Assembly: GCF_011059145.1 (NCBI RefSeq)
Contig: NZ_JAALLT010000002.1
Location: forward strand, 620,001 to 684,000
Reading direction: 5' to 3'
DNA: 64,000 bases
Source: Halalkalibaculum roseum
GTDB lineage: Bacteria; Bacteroidota; Rhodothermia; Balneolales; Balneolaceae
This document shows positions 10,586-19,144 of this stretch, piece by piece (the first letter of the stretch is position 1; each line of letters starts with the position of its first letter). The notes below the pieces were generated by a model. That model was given only the letters and a program-made list of their open reading frames with translations. It made no database searches and had not been told where the DNA came from. A program made the position numbers and the translations under genes.

Positions 10586-10623
10586 AAAAAAAGCCGGTTG
10601 TCATAAAGACGACCGGCTTTTCA
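10586..10623. terminator. Bidirectional terminator between ppa and the FKBP gene
   Basis: AAGCCGGTTGTC (10591-10602) pairs with GACGACCGGCTT (10608-10619), with one wobble pair and a 5-base loop. A-rich sequence lies before the stem and T-rich sequence after it, so it can end transcripts from both of the convergent genes. Confidence 0.8.
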
Positions 10624-10649
10624 GTAGGAATATCTACTTCTAAGTTGAC

Positions 10650-11384
10650 TTAATTCACTTCTAAGAGTTCAACTTTGAAAATAAGTGTTTCATTTGGTCC
10701 TATAGGTCCGCCCGGACGAGGATTCATGCCATAGGCAAGATCTCCTGGTATATAGAACCGATAGGTAGCACCTTCCTTCATTAACTGCAGACCTTCAGTC
10801 CATCCTTCAATCACTCTATTCAGAGGAAATGTGGCCGGTTCTCCGCGTTCGTAGGAGCTGTCAAATACAGTGCCGTCGATTAAGGTACCTTCGTAATGAA
10901 CCGTAACGGAATCAGTTGCGGCTGGAGATTCTCCACTGCCTTCTTCAAGTACCTTATACTGCAGGCCGCTGTCAGTTACCTGAACGCCTTCTTTATTTCT
11001 GTTCTCAGCTAGAAAACTTTCTCCTTCCTCTCGGTTGGATTGTGCTTCTTCCTGTTTCATTTGTTGTGCCTTTTGTTGTGCTTTCATTTGATACTGCTGC
11101 AGCAGCTGATTGATCTCGTTTTGAGATATTTGAGGATCTTCTTCATTCATGGCCTGTCTGAGCCCTGCAACAAAATCCTCAGCTTCAATGTCATCCATTC
11201 CCTGCTGGCGCATGCTCTGTCCGTTCATATATCCTATTCCGTAGCTAACGCTATCAATATTAGTTGATAAATTAGCCTCGGGTGCATCGGAACCGGATTC
11301 TTGACCGTTATTGCAACCTGCGGTAAGAATGAGTGCTAATGCTACAGATAATACAGCAGCAGTTGTAGAAATCTTATTAATCAT
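10650..11384 (-). CDS. FKBP-type peptidyl-prolyl cis-trans isomerase lipoprotein
   Basis: Catalyses prolyl isomerisation during folding of exported proteins; predicted membrane-anchored lipoprotein. The signal peptide ends in the lipobox TAGC with Cys24. Residues 40-130 resemble the FKBP N-terminal dimerisation region (YGIGYMNGQSMRQQGM, then a Gln-rich coiled coil). Residues 135-244 are the FKBP domain: VTVHYEGTLIDGTVFDSSYERG, VIEGWTEGLQLM and IPGDLAYG, ending in IFKVELLEVN. This is the Mip/FkpA architecture. The gene is monocistronic, convergent with ppa and divergent from the DEAD helicase. Confidence 0.92.
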   Translation of the reverse strand: MINKISTTAAVLSVALALILTAGCNNGQESGSDAPEANLSTNIDSVSYGIGYMNGQSMRQQGMDDIEAEDFVAGLRQAMNEEDPQISQNEINQLLQQYQMKAQQKAQQMKQEEAQSNREEGESFLAENRNKEGVQVTDSGLQYKVLEEGSGESPAATDSVTVHYEGTLIDGTVFDSSYERGEPATFPLNRVIEGWTEGLQLMKEGATYRFYIPGDLAYGMNPRPGGPIGPNETLIFKVELLEVN

Positions 11385-11554
11385 TATATCTTTGTGTCTT
11401 TGAACTTATGGTTATTACCCGTTGAAGGTATTCAATTTTTAATGGTATAGAAAACAAATATTCATTTGTTCCCGCTCGTTGTATAATAATCGTTTATTAG
11501 TCAGAACTACCTTATATTAAATCCAACTTTTTATTAATCATAACAGATACCCCT

Positions 11555-13093
11555 TTGAAGTTTACAGAGTTTAATTTGAGCCAGGAACTGAATCTTGGTT
11601 TACGAGATATTGGATACGAAGAACCCACTCCCATACAAGAAAAAAGCATACCTCTTATTCTTGAGGGAGAAGACGTTATAGGTGCGGCCCAGACGGGAAC
11701 AGGCAAAACCGGTGCCTTCGTTATACCATTGATGGATAAAATACTCAGAGACCGTACCGGTCACACCCAGACACTAATTTTAACACCAACCAGGGAACTC
11801 GCCCGTCAAATCGATGAACAGATTTTTGCCATAGGTTATCATGCCGGCATTTCATCGGCAACCGTAATCGGGGGTAGTGATTTTTCGGAGCAGGTCAAAG
11901 CGATCAGGGCAGGAGTAGATATTATTGTAGCAACTCCCGGTCGACTGCTTGATCAGATGAACGTATTGAATCTTGATTTCAGTCATCTCAAATACCTTGT
12001 ACTTGATGAAGCAGACCGAATGCTGGATATGGGATTCCTCCCGGATGTTTCAAAGATTGTGGAAGGGCTGCCCGAAGAACGTCAGACACTCTTATTCTCA
12101 GCCACCATGCCGGAAGCTATTCAAAAAGTGGTAAAGAAGATCATGAAAGACCCTAAAAGGGTAGAAATTGAGGGGTCAAAACCTGCCGACAATGTCGAAC
12201 AGCAGGTATATCGTGTACCTGGCAACAAACGCTTACAACTGATTGAAGCACTATTTGACGATCTTGACTGGAGTACTGCCATCATATTCACTGCTACTAA
12301 ACGCGGCACTGATGAACTTGAAAAGTTGCTCAAAAAACGAGGTGTCAAAGCTGTAAGTATGCATGGTGATCGTACCCAGGAAGAGCGCAATGAAGCACTT
12401 AGATTGTTCAAGAACAAGATTTACCCGGTCATGGTGGCAACCGATGTATTGGCGCGAGGTATTGATATCGATAACGTTTCACTGATTATTAACTATGATG
12501 TCCCAAACAATTCTGACGATTATATCCACAGGATCGGCAGGACAGGCCGTTATGACAAGAAGGGTACGGCCATAACTTTTGTAACCAATTCCGGGGAAAG
12601 TTATTACAGGGATATACACAGAGCTGTCGGCAATCAGATTACCGAAAAAGAGCTGCCTGAATCTATGAGGTCAGGGAGTAGTTCGAAAAAGAAGAGCAGG
12701 CCTTCTAAAGAAGAAAAGCCGGAGAAAAAGGAAACAAAAGCTGCTGAACCAAAGGAAACCGAAAAAAAAGAGCGAAAACCGAGGGGCGGATCCGATAAAC
12801 AAAAATCTAAACCCGAAAAACAGGAAGCTGATCTTGACAAAAGCCGTGATAATGGTGCACCTCAAAAGAAAGAAAAAGAAAAAGAGCCGGAACCGGAAAT
12901 TGTTTACGTAAAAGATAAGTCAGCCACTGCAGCTGGAAAGTCAGCATATCGATCAGTCTTCAAATACGATGAACACCGATTTCAGCCTGAAATAATTCAG
13001 AAAGCAGTTAAGAGAAATAAGAGATCTTTGAAACCGGCAAAAGGCTATTGGGGTATCATAAAAAGTTTTATTCCAAAGATATTCAGTTCCTAG
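11555..13093 (+). CDS. DEAD-box ATP-dependent RNA helicase
   Basis: Remodels RNA duplexes in ribosome assembly or RNA decay. All motifs are visible: Q motif PTPIQEKSIP, Walker A AQTGTGKT (45-52), PTRELA, TPGRLLD, DEAD (151-154), SAT, ARGIDIDNV and HRIGRTGR. The helicase core ends near residue 375. A Lys/Glu-rich low-complexity tail (about 380-450) follows, then a short basic end, like the RNA-binding tails of RhlE/CsdA-type helicases. The start is TTG at 11555, immediately before the conserved FTEFNLS; no nearby ATG fits. The stop is one base before plsC, which suggests co-transcription. Confidence 0.93.
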   Translation: MKFTEFNLSQELNLGLRDIGYEEPTPIQEKSIPLILEGEDVIGAAQTGTGKTGAFVIPLMDKILRDRTGHTQTLILTPTRELARQIDEQIFAIGYHAGISSATVIGGSDFSEQVKAIRAGVDIIVATPGRLLDQMNVLNLDFSHLKYLVLDEADRMLDMGFLPDVSKIVEGLPEERQTLLFSATMPEAIQKVVKKIMKDPKRVEIEGSKPADNVEQQVYRVPGNKRLQLIEALFDDLDWSTAIIFTATKRGTDELEKLLKKRGVKAVSMHGDRTQEERNEALRLFKNKIYPVMVATDVLARGIDIDNVSLIINYDVPNNSDDYIHRIGRTGRYDKKGTAITFVTNSGESYYRDIHRAVGNQITEKELPESMRSGSSSKKKSRPSKEEKPEKKETKAAEPKETEKKERKPRGGSDKQKSKPEKQEADLDKSRDNGAPQKKEKEKEPEPEIVYVKDKSATAAGKSAYRSVFKYDEHRFQPEIIQKAVKRNKRSLKPAKGYWGIIKSFIPKIFSS

Positions 13094-13094
13094 T

Positions 13095-13850
13095 ATGGAT
13101 TCTGTCAAGTCTATCCTTATCTGGTTTGGGGTAGCAGTCTTAATTTTAATTTGGCTACCATTACTTGCGGTGAGCAGGTTCTTTGATACGGATCCCGCTC
13201 ATTACAGGACAGGGAGGTTATTTCGCTTATTAGGTAAAGCAATATCCAACATTAATCCGAACTGGAAGATCACCATTTCAGGCCGGATAGATATAGATGA
13301 TCGCATGCCCTACGTAATTGTCTGTAACCACCTGTCACAGGCTGATATTCCTTTGATTTCCAACTTACCCTGGGAGATGAAGTGGGTGGCAAAAAAGGAA
13401 CTCTTTGATACACCTGTTATTGGTTGGATGATGAAGCTTGCAGGAGATATCTCGGTTGATCGAAAAGCTTTGAACCGGCGCAGAAAAACTCTGAACGCTG
13501 CGGCCGATTACCTATCAAAAAAATGTTCAGTCATATTTTTCCCGGAAGGAACCCGATCCCGCAACGGTAAATTGAATTCGTTTACCAATGGAGCTTTTGA
13601 ACTGGCCATCAGGGAGAAAGTACCCATTTTACCGTTGGTGATAGAGGGAACACAGACATGCCTCCCTAAAAAGAGTTGGAAATTTGGTACTGCCAAACAT
13701 ATAAAGCTCAAGGTACTTGAACCTGTATCTATAGAGTCATTTCCAGATGAGGATGCGCAGAAACTAAAAGAAATTGTTCGCACCAGTATTCTTCAGCAGC
13801 TTTCCGAATGGCGAGGCGAACCTGTTGAAATTATTGATAATCTAAAATGA
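13095..13850 (+). CDS. 1-acyl-sn-glycerol-3-phosphate acyltransferase (PlsC family)
   Basis: Transfers an acyl chain to lysophosphatidic acid to make phosphatidic acid in phospholipid synthesis. An N-terminal membrane helix (residues 8-26) precedes the catalytic HX4D motif (H79-D84 in NHLSQAD). The acceptor-binding motif FPEGTRS is at 149-155 and a further VPILPLVIEGT block follows. The 251 aa length is typical. It begins one base after the helicase stop, so translation is probably coupled. PlsC homologues acting on other lysolipids cannot be excluded. Confidence 0.9.
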   Translation: MDSVKSILIWFGVAVLILIWLPLLAVSRFFDTDPAHYRTGRLFRLLGKAISNINPNWKITISGRIDIDDRMPYVIVCNHLSQADIPLISNLPWEMKWVAKKELFDTPVIGWMMKLAGDISVDRKALNRRRKTLNAAADYLSKKCSVIFFPEGTRSRNGKLNSFTNGAFELAIREKVPILPLVIEGTQTCLPKKSWKFGTAKHIKLKVLEPVSIESFPDEDAQKLKEIVRTSILQQLSEWRGEPVEIIDNLK

Positions 13851-13866
13851 TTGAGAGCTGATTGAG

Positions 13867-15087
13867 TCACAGCTCTAATGAAGCCGTTTTTATCTGCGTT
13901 AGCGTATCATCTTTGACATCCGTCCAGGCAAAAAATAACCTCCCGTCTGTTAATTCCATTTGAGGAAAGCCGCTCCTTCTAGAGCCGCTCATTTCAGCAA
14001 CATTTTTAGTATTTACGGTTTCATCTCTATAATTAACTTCATTTAGCTTCAGGTAATAATTGTCACCTTCCTTAACCAGCTCACTAATGTAGAGAAGTCC
14101 TGATTCAGCGATTTCCACATCGACTCTACCTGAAGTACCTGATTGGTTAACCGTTATCGGTTCATTAAATGAAACCCCATAGTCGGTTGATACTGCTGTT
14201 TTAACGGTTTCCATGCTACCTGCACCTGCAAACCAGGCTACAACTACCAGGGAGTCTCTTGAAGCTACCCTGGGACCGTTAACCGGACATGCCCCGATTT
14301 TCCAATTGTCGCGAAATACGGGTTGTGGTTCTGTCCATTCTCCCGACTGATATCTGGAATAGTAAATATCTCTTATTTCCTCTGAAGTTCTGTTCCTGTA
14401 GGCTATAAAAGGGCCTTGATCAGTCAAAGTCATTGATGTCTGGCAGCAGTCACATACACTGGCATCTAACAGTTTTCTATTTGTGATTTCACCGGACTGT
14501 TCAATAACTGCAGATCGTAATGTCATTGCTTTGTCTAAATCGAAATATTCTTCGTCTTTTCGATCTTCGGTTCTTCTTCCATCCAGCCAGGCAGCCAGTA
14601 GTTCTTGTTCATTTAGCGGAATTAAGGAGGCAAAACCGTGTTCGGTAGCGGTGCTGTCGTTGTGAGGGGCGAAGGGTTGTGACCACTCACCGTCCTTATT
14701 AAGTACTATGTTTACATTATACGAGTAGGTGTTACCGGGAATCTTATTTAACATATGGGCTGCCTTGGCCTGACCGGAATAAGCAACTACTGAAGGATAG
14801 TCAGCCCAATTAACAAACCAGCTGTCACTACTTGTAATATCATTGGCTTCAGACCAGTTTTCATCACTCCATGTGGAATATTTCAATAGATATCGCTCAG
14901 ATCCGGAAACTTTTTCTACCCAGCTCATAAAAAGTTTTCCAGAGTTATCAGCAAATAAAAATGGTAATTCACTCTGGCTTTTTGCCGGACTCTCCAATAT
15001 TACAGGTCCACGATCGATTTGACTGCTACAAGAGATAAGTACAGCTGTGATTATCAATGAGAACAGTACCGTAATTAATTTTTTCAA
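13867..15087 (-). CDS. BNR/sialidase-fold exported lipoprotein
   Basis: Predicted lipoprotein: signal peptide with lipobox LISC, Cys20. The mature part is a series of beta strands with Asp-box-like turns (DNSGKLFMSWVEK, STDYGVSFNEP, DGRLFFAWTD), consistent with a six-bladed sialidase-type propeller. A CDCCQTS cysteine cluster near residues 214-218 recurs in a family of exo-alpha-sialidase-like proteins of unknown substrate, so real sialidase activity should not be assumed. The convergent plsC ends 16 bases away. The upstream membrane-protein gene ends 5 bases before this start, so the two form a minus-strand pair. Confidence 0.72.
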   Translation of the reverse strand: MKKLITVLFSLIITAVLISCSSQIDRGPVILESPAKSQSELPFLFADNSGKLFMSWVEKVSGSERYLLKYSTWSDENWSEANDITSSDSWFVNWADYPSVVAYSGQAKAAHMLNKIPGNTYSYNVNIVLNKDGEWSQPFAPHNDSTATEHGFASLIPLNEQELLAAWLDGRRTEDRKDEEYFDLDKAMTLRSAVIEQSGEITNRKLLDASVCDCCQTSMTLTDQGPFIAYRNRTSEEIRDIYYSRYQSGEWTEPQPVFRDNWKIGACPVNGPRVASRDSLVVVAWFAGAGSMETVKTAVSTDYGVSFNEPITVNQSGTSGRVDVEIAESGLLYISELVKEGDNYYLKLNEVNYRDETVNTKNVAEMSGSRRSGFPQMELTDGRLFFAWTDVKDDTLTQIKTASLEL

Positions 15088-15092
15088 GATAC

Positions 15093-15527
15093 TTAACTTA
15101 TTTTTTGTTCAAGAATATTATCATTCGTCTTCATATACCTATAACTGAGAAACAATCCTGCAATCAGAAGTCCTGTATTTATCAGAAAATACCATAACGG
15201 TTCAGAAGCTCCAAGGTAGTAATAATCGAATAGGCCTACACCTGTGATAATTAGAGTTAAGCCTAAAATTTCTAATCTGCTGTTATCCGTAGATATCAGG
15301 CAAAGAAGGATGCCGGCAATAAAACCATATACTACACTAAGTGCTACTATCAAAACCTCCCATGGGAATCCCGGCAGATAGGTGATACCTGATAGAGTAA
15401 ATTCAATACCGAGGTAAAGTCCGACCGCCATCCTGACGATGCTGTTAAGCAGAATGATTGTAAGCTGTCCAATAAAAATTGCTGATATACTACGTATCAT
15501 AGATTTTTCTGAACGGGTTCTGGACAA
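15093..15527 (-). CDS. Four-helix membrane protein of unknown function
   Basis: I do not recognise the family. The 144 aa sequence has four predicted membrane segments (about residues 14-37, 53-75, 84-100 and 108-127) with a short basic N-terminus and a polar tail. It lies 5 bases upstream of the BNR lipoprotein on the same strand and is divergent from nei with about 40 bases between, so the two promoters must be compact or overlapping. An alternative start at the second Met (residue 10) would remove only the basic leader. Confidence 0.65.
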   Translation of the reverse strand: MSRTRSEKSMIRSISAIFIGQLTIILLNSIVRMAVGLYLGIEFTLSGITYLPGFPWEVLIVALSVVYGFIAGILLCLISTDNSRLEILGLTLIITGVGLFDYYYLGASEPLWYFLINTGLLIAGLFLSYRYMKTNDNILEQKIS

Positions 15528-15566
15528 TTATTGTACAACAGATGAATCATAAAGTAAAAAAATAAT

Positions 15567-16388
15567 ATGCCTGAAGGTCCGGAAATTTGGAGAGCCGCAG
15601 ACAAACTTAATATTGCACTTGCTGGTGAGGTAATTGATGATCTCTTTTTTGCCTTTGATAGTCTGAACGAGTTTAAAAAAGAGCTGATTGGTTTAACTGT
15701 TGAGAAGGTAGAGCCGCGTGGCAAAGCTATTTTAACCAGTTTTGGTAATAATCTCACCATGTATTCACACAACCAGCTTTATGGCAAGTGGATGATACGG
15801 AACAGGGGCAACGTTCCCAATAATAATCGGCAGCTTAGAGTGGCAATTCACAATGAAAAGAAGTCTGCTTTCCTTTACTCTGCTTCCGATATAGAGATGC
15901 TAAAAGATGAGGAAGTTGAAAACCACCAATACATACAAAAACTCGGACCTGATGTCATTCATCCTGAAACGACTCCTAATGATATTCTTGATAGGTACAG
16001 AAATGAAAAGTTTATAAACAGAAAGCTGACGACGTTGTTACTGGACCAAGGATTTATCAGCGGTATTGGCAATTATCTTCGAAGTGAAATTCTCTTTTAT
16101 TCAGGTGTTCACCCTTCGTTGAAACTTCGTGATTGTACAGATAAACAGGTCCAGAAACTGGCAGATGCTACCTTAACCTTATCTAGAAGATCTTATGAAA
16201 CTAAAGGCATAACAAACGATCCCGAAATTGTTGAAGCCTTAAAAAGGGAGGGAGCGAGTAGAAAAGAGTTTCGTCACTTTGTGTATAACCGAACGGGTAG
16301 CTATTGCCATAAGTGCGGTAACGAGATCCAGGAAGTGAAAACTGGAGGAAGAAAGGTCTATTACTGTCCAAACTGCCAGGAAAAATAA
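15567..16388 (+). CDS. nei: Endonuclease VIII-like DNA glycosylase/AP lyase
   Basis: Excises oxidised pyrimidines and nicks the abasic site. The N-terminus MPEGPEIWRAADKL matches E. coli Nei more closely than Fpg, with catalytic Pro2 and Glu3 and conserved Lys53 (RGKAI). The helix-two-turn-helix lies around LDQGFISGIGNYLRSEILF. The C-terminal zinc finger has Cys247, Cys250, Cys267 and Cys270 (C-X2-C-X16-C-X2-C). The 273 aa length is normal. The MPEG start is fixed because catalysis needs the proline at position 2. Confidence 0.92.
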   Translation: MPEGPEIWRAADKLNIALAGEVIDDLFFAFDSLNEFKKELIGLTVEKVEPRGKAILTSFGNNLTMYSHNQLYGKWMIRNRGNVPNNNRQLRVAIHNEKKSAFLYSASDIEMLKDEEVENHQYIQKLGPDVIHPETTPNDILDRYRNEKFINRKLTTLLLDQGFISGIGNYLRSEILFYSGVHPSLKLRDCTDKQVQKLADATLTLSRRSYETKGITNDPEIVEALKREGASRKEFRHFVYNRTGSYCHKCGNEIQEVKTGGRKVYYCPNCQEK

Positions 16389-16549
16389 CTTTGTGACAGT
16401 TAAAATCGCAATTTAAAATTAAGCCAACTGCGTAATTTACTTCATTCATAATATATTTTGTCGTTCAAAAAACTTCAGTTTGGAATCTACTATAGTTATG
16501 TTGTTTATACTGCTGTATGGTCTGAATTAACAACTATACCTTATCTATT

Positions 16550-17005
16550 ATGACGAAAAATATTGATGAGCTTAAGGAATTATTCATCCGCGATTTAGAA
16601 CGTCTGGAGTCTGAGTTGACCAACATACCAAAAGAAGATATATGGAAAACAATACCAGGAGTGGTTAACAGTGTAGGGGTATTGGCTCAGCATATCGTTG
16701 GAAATTTAAATCATTTTATCGGTACAGCACTGGGTAATACAGAATATATCCGCAATCGTGATAAGGAATTTACCAAAACCGGTATCTCTGCTGATAAATT
16801 GATTGATGATGTCAATGAGACCTCAAAAATGATTGTTAAGGTATTTGATGGTTTGAAAGAAAAAGAGTTGAATGATTCGTATCCGATGGATATACCTATG
16901 GATTACACTATTCATAAATTTCTGATACATCTTTATGGACACTTAAGCTATCACCTTGGACAGGTTAATTATCTGCGGAGAATATTAAGTGAAAAAGAAA
17001 GCTGA
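16550..17005 (+). CDS. DinB-like four-helix-bundle protein
   Basis: A 151 aa member of the DinB/YfiT superfamily of metal-binding four-helix bundles, often thiol-dependent transferases but usually of unknown substrate. The metal-ligand pattern is visible: a histidine in LAQHIVGNLNHF (residues 43-54) and the paired histidines in HLYGHLSYHLGQVNYLRRIL near the C-terminus. It stands in its own transcription unit between nei and the metallopeptidase-like gene. It is not the DNA polymerase DinB. Confidence 0.78.
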   Translation: MTKNIDELKELFIRDLERLESELTNIPKEDIWKTIPGVVNSVGVLAQHIVGNLNHFIGTALGNTEYIRNRDKEFTKTGISADKLIDDVNETSKMIVKVFDGLKEKELNDSYPMDIPMDYTIHKFLIHLYGHLSYHLGQVNYLRRILSEKES

Positions 17006-17072
17006 AAATCTCCTTACAGACCTATACCTTTAGCCCCTTTGAAATAGAAATTTAACGATTAGTTTAAGTTTG

Positions 17073-17567
17073 ATGAAAGATAATGATTTCCTAAAACCAG
17101 GTGATACTGTTAGTCATAGTGACAAACAACTTATGGAGTCACCGGAAGTAGAAGAGATAGCCAGACAGATCATCGAGCGAGAATCTCTCGAATTTGGTCC
17201 TGCAGAAATTGGATACTTCTTGGTATATCCTAATTTATCCAAATACAAAGCAGCGAAATGTGTAAAAGCCTCCAGAGAAGTTAAGTACTACTCCGGTAAT
17301 GATTATCTCATAGAAATCTCCGGCGAAATGTGGGATATGCTTGATCAAAAGACACGGGAAATGGTGGTTTTTAATCAACTATTGCATGTAGATCCCGTTT
17401 ACAAGGCCAAGAACCAAGAATGGAAGATGAAAGTACGTCGTCCTGACTTTGCTGATTATTATGAAATAAATGACAAATACGGCAATGAGTGGTATAAGAC
17501 GGTACAGGCGACTGTTTCTTCTTTGTATGACCTTGATCCAAAAAGAGAAAGCAAGGTGAGTTTGTAG
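17073..17567 (+). CDS. Metallopeptidase-fold protein with degenerate zinc motif
   Basis: Resembles the putative phage-type metallopeptidase family, whose hallmark is HELLH within an (R)xLLxHELLHv helix. Here the equivalent is REMVVFNQLLHVDPVY: His and Glu of HExxH are replaced by Asn101 and Gln102, while His105 remains. The later family block (DFADYYEINDKYGNEW) is recognisable. The protein is therefore probably not an active zinc peptidase; a binding or regulatory role is inferred only. ATG at 17073 is preferred to the adjacent TTG at 17070. It is followed by a hairpin terminator. Confidence 0.6.
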   Translation: MKDNDFLKPGDTVSHSDKQLMESPEVEEIARQIIERESLEFGPAEIGYFLVYPNLSKYKAAKCVKASREVKYYSGNDYLIEISGEMWDMLDQKTREMVVFNQLLHVDPVYKAKNQEWKMKVRRPDFADYYEINDKYGNEWYKTVQATVSSLYDLDPKRESKVSL

Positions 17568-17579
17568 GTCAGCAACCGT

Positions 17580-17629
17580 ATTGCGTATTTCCTATTTCAC
17601 AATCGGAATATGGAATACGCAATTTTTTA
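17580..17629. terminator. Hairpin between convergent genes
   Basis: ATTGCGTATT (17580-17589) pairs perfectly with AATACGCAAT (17614-17623), with a 24-base interior that can extend the stem imperfectly, followed by six T. It lies between two convergent genes and can terminate both. The GTATTGCGTATT wording also resembles dispersed intergenic repeats of this phylum, so it may be a mobile-repeat remnant reused as terminator. Confidence 0.55.
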
Positions 17630-17650
17630 ATAGCTGTAGTAAAATCTTAT

Positions 17651-18610
17651 TTACCACCCGGATGAAAAGGCAACACCAATTCCGGAATCTCCCATACCAT
17701 AATATAGGAACCAGGTATTTTCGAGTCTGGCGAGTCCTTCAATAAAAACGACATTGGGTACTTGTCCTTCTTGTTCAAGTTGAGTATTGGGTTTCAGGAA
17801 AGAGGAATCTGAACGTGCAATCAACTTTGACGGGTCATTGGCATCAAAGAGTGCTTGGCCTGTTTCATAAACAAGATTTTCATTAGCACCGTTATATAGC
17901 AGCAAAATACCGCGATTAGTCATTAGGGGTTGGGGACCCGGTTCTACCAAACGACTGTCAAAATAATTTTTACGGGGCTTTAGTACCGGTTCTTCAATGG
18001 GCTGCCAATGGATAAGATCTTCTGAATATGCAACCCAGATATTGGTGTCGCCATAGTACATCCACCATTTATCATTCACTTTATGCGGTAATATAGCTCC
18101 GGATTTTGTCCAACCGCTGTCAGGAAAAACTAGTCCGAGTTTCTTCCATGATTTTAAGTCCGGCGAGGTTGCCATCGCCAATCGGGCGGTTTCACCGTCA
18201 TAGGCTGTATAAGTCAGATAAAAAGTATCCTCGATTTTTACTACCCGTGGATCTTCTACTCCGCCCGGCAATTCCCATGGCTCGGTAGGTTCCAGAACCG
18301 GTTTCTCATTACGCTTAAAATTGATACCGTCCGTGCTTGTGGCCAAACCCAGACGAGAAGTGCCATTCCATTGACCTATGCCTGTTGAATCTTCTGCACG
18401 ATAGAGCAGGTAAATAGTTGAGCCATCACTCCAGGCCGTAGGATTAAACACATCTTTAGATTCCCAGCTATTGCCTCTGGGAGTGATTATGGGATTTTTA
18501 TCGTACTTTTGGAAAGATGATAATTGCCAATTTTGATCGCTGCAATTTACAAGAGAGGCGAGGGAGATGAATAAAAGTAGGGCGGTGTAATAAAAAGATT
18601 TCTTAGTCAT
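17651..18610 (-). CDS. GH130-like five-bladed propeller lipoprotein
   Basis: Related to GH130 mannoside phosphorylases/hydrolases. The signature GGVEDPRVV is present with Glu119-Asp120-Pro121-Arg122, and the second conserved block is KSGAILPHK. Repeated YLLYRAED, FYLTYTAYDG and WWMYYGD strands fit a five-bladed propeller. The signal peptide ends around Cys23 (SLVNC), suggesting a lipoprotein, so any activity would be on the cell surface or in the periplasm. Substrate is unknown. Its ATG overlaps the TGA of the upstream 58-codon gene (ATGA), indicating translational coupling. Confidence 0.8.
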   Translation of the reverse strand: MTKKSFYYTALLLFISLASLVNCSDQNWQLSSFQKYDKNPIITPRGNSWESKDVFNPTAWSDGSTIYLLYRAEDSTGIGQWNGTSRLGLATSTDGINFKRNEKPVLEPTEPWELPGGVEDPRVVKIEDTFYLTYTAYDGETARLAMATSPDLKSWKKLGLVFPDSGWTKSGAILPHKVNDKWWMYYGDTNIWVAYSEDLIHWQPIEEPVLKPRKNYFDSRLVEPGPQPLMTNRGILLLYNGANENLVYETGQALFDANDPSKLIARSDSSFLKPNTQLEQEGQVPNVVFIEGLARLENTWFLYYGMGDSGIGVAFSSGW

Positions 18611-18783
18611 TCTTCCTCATCATGGAAATAGGATTCTAAATGTTCCAGTCGGCTTTCAATCTGCAATAATTTATAAAGGATAAGTACATGTGTCTTTCCG
18701 GCATCAATGCCCACCGGACTATCCTCACTTTTTATCTCATTCAATAACTCTTCGTACTCCTTATCAGATATTTCTAGGTTCAT
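18607..18783 (-). CDS. Small acidic protein coupled to the GH130-like gene
   Basis: A 58-residue reading frame beginning MNLEISDKEYEELLNEIKSE and ending in SYFHDEEE. It is very acidic and almost wholly helical by composition, with a probable C-terminal coiled coil (LYKLLQIESRLEHLESYF). No family is recognised. Its TGA overlaps the ATG of the GH130-like gene, an arrangement hard to explain unless it is translated. The small soluble protein probably stays in the cytoplasm while its partner is exported, so a shared function is not obvious. Confidence 0.6.
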   Translation of the reverse strand: MNLEISDKEYEELLNEIKSEDSPVGIDAGKTHVLILYKLLQIESRLEHLESYFHDEEE

Positions 18784-18879
18784 ATCACTCTTTTAAAATT
18801 TGTCATTCAAATATAGAGTTTGTCGGTGATTTTGAACGCGGATTCACAAACTTTTTTAATTCAAATATAATGTCATTTT

Positions 18880-18907
18880 CCAGCAACCAGCAACCAGCAA
18901 CCAGCAA
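18880..18907. repeat. Four tandem copies of CCAGCAA
   Basis: Exactly four head-to-tail copies of the 7-mer CCAGCAA, ending just before the stop of the SUI1 gene. The period is not a multiple of three and the tract lies outside the coding sequence. Length variation between strains by slippage is likely. Confidence 0.85.
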
Positions 18908-18908
18908 C

Positions 18909-19133
18909 TTACTTAACATCAAAGCCTTCTTTTTTTAGAAACTTCTTAATTTTCTCCACCTGATTACCCTGTATCTCAATAGTTTTTGCATAGCTGGTAC
19001 CTCCGGCACCACAATGTTGCTTTAGTTTGCTTTCCAGCTCCTCAATTACCTGAGGGTTATGTTGAATATTGGTTATCATAGTTACCTCTTTACCACGTCT
19101 TCCGCTTCTGTCTAGCTTAACTTGAACCGCCAT
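18909..19133 (-). CDS. SUI1/eIF1-like translation factor (YciH family)
   Basis: A 74 aa protein consisting of one SUI1 domain, related to eIF1, which monitors start-codon selection; the bacterial YciH is thought to discriminate against poor initiation complexes. The family pattern RSGRRGKEVTMI, a long helix with KLKQHCGAGGTSY, then IEIQGNQVEKIKKFLKKEGF is clear. It is shorter than E. coli YciH (108 aa), lacking the N-terminal extension. A tiny oxidoreductase-like gene ends 11 bases upstream on the same strand, suggesting a two-gene unit. Confidence 0.88.
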   Translation of the reverse strand: MAVQVKLDRSGRRGKEVTMITNIQHNPQVIEELESKLKQHCGAGGTSYAKTIEIQGNQVEKIKKFLKKEGFDVK

Positions 19134-19144
19134 AAGTAAGTTTA

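Noticed and set aside
13854-13876. Hairpin AGAGCTG/CAGCTCT between plsC and the BNR gene as terminator
   Set aside because: No T tract follows on the + strand and the stem overlaps the end of the minus-strand gene; only a weak candidate.
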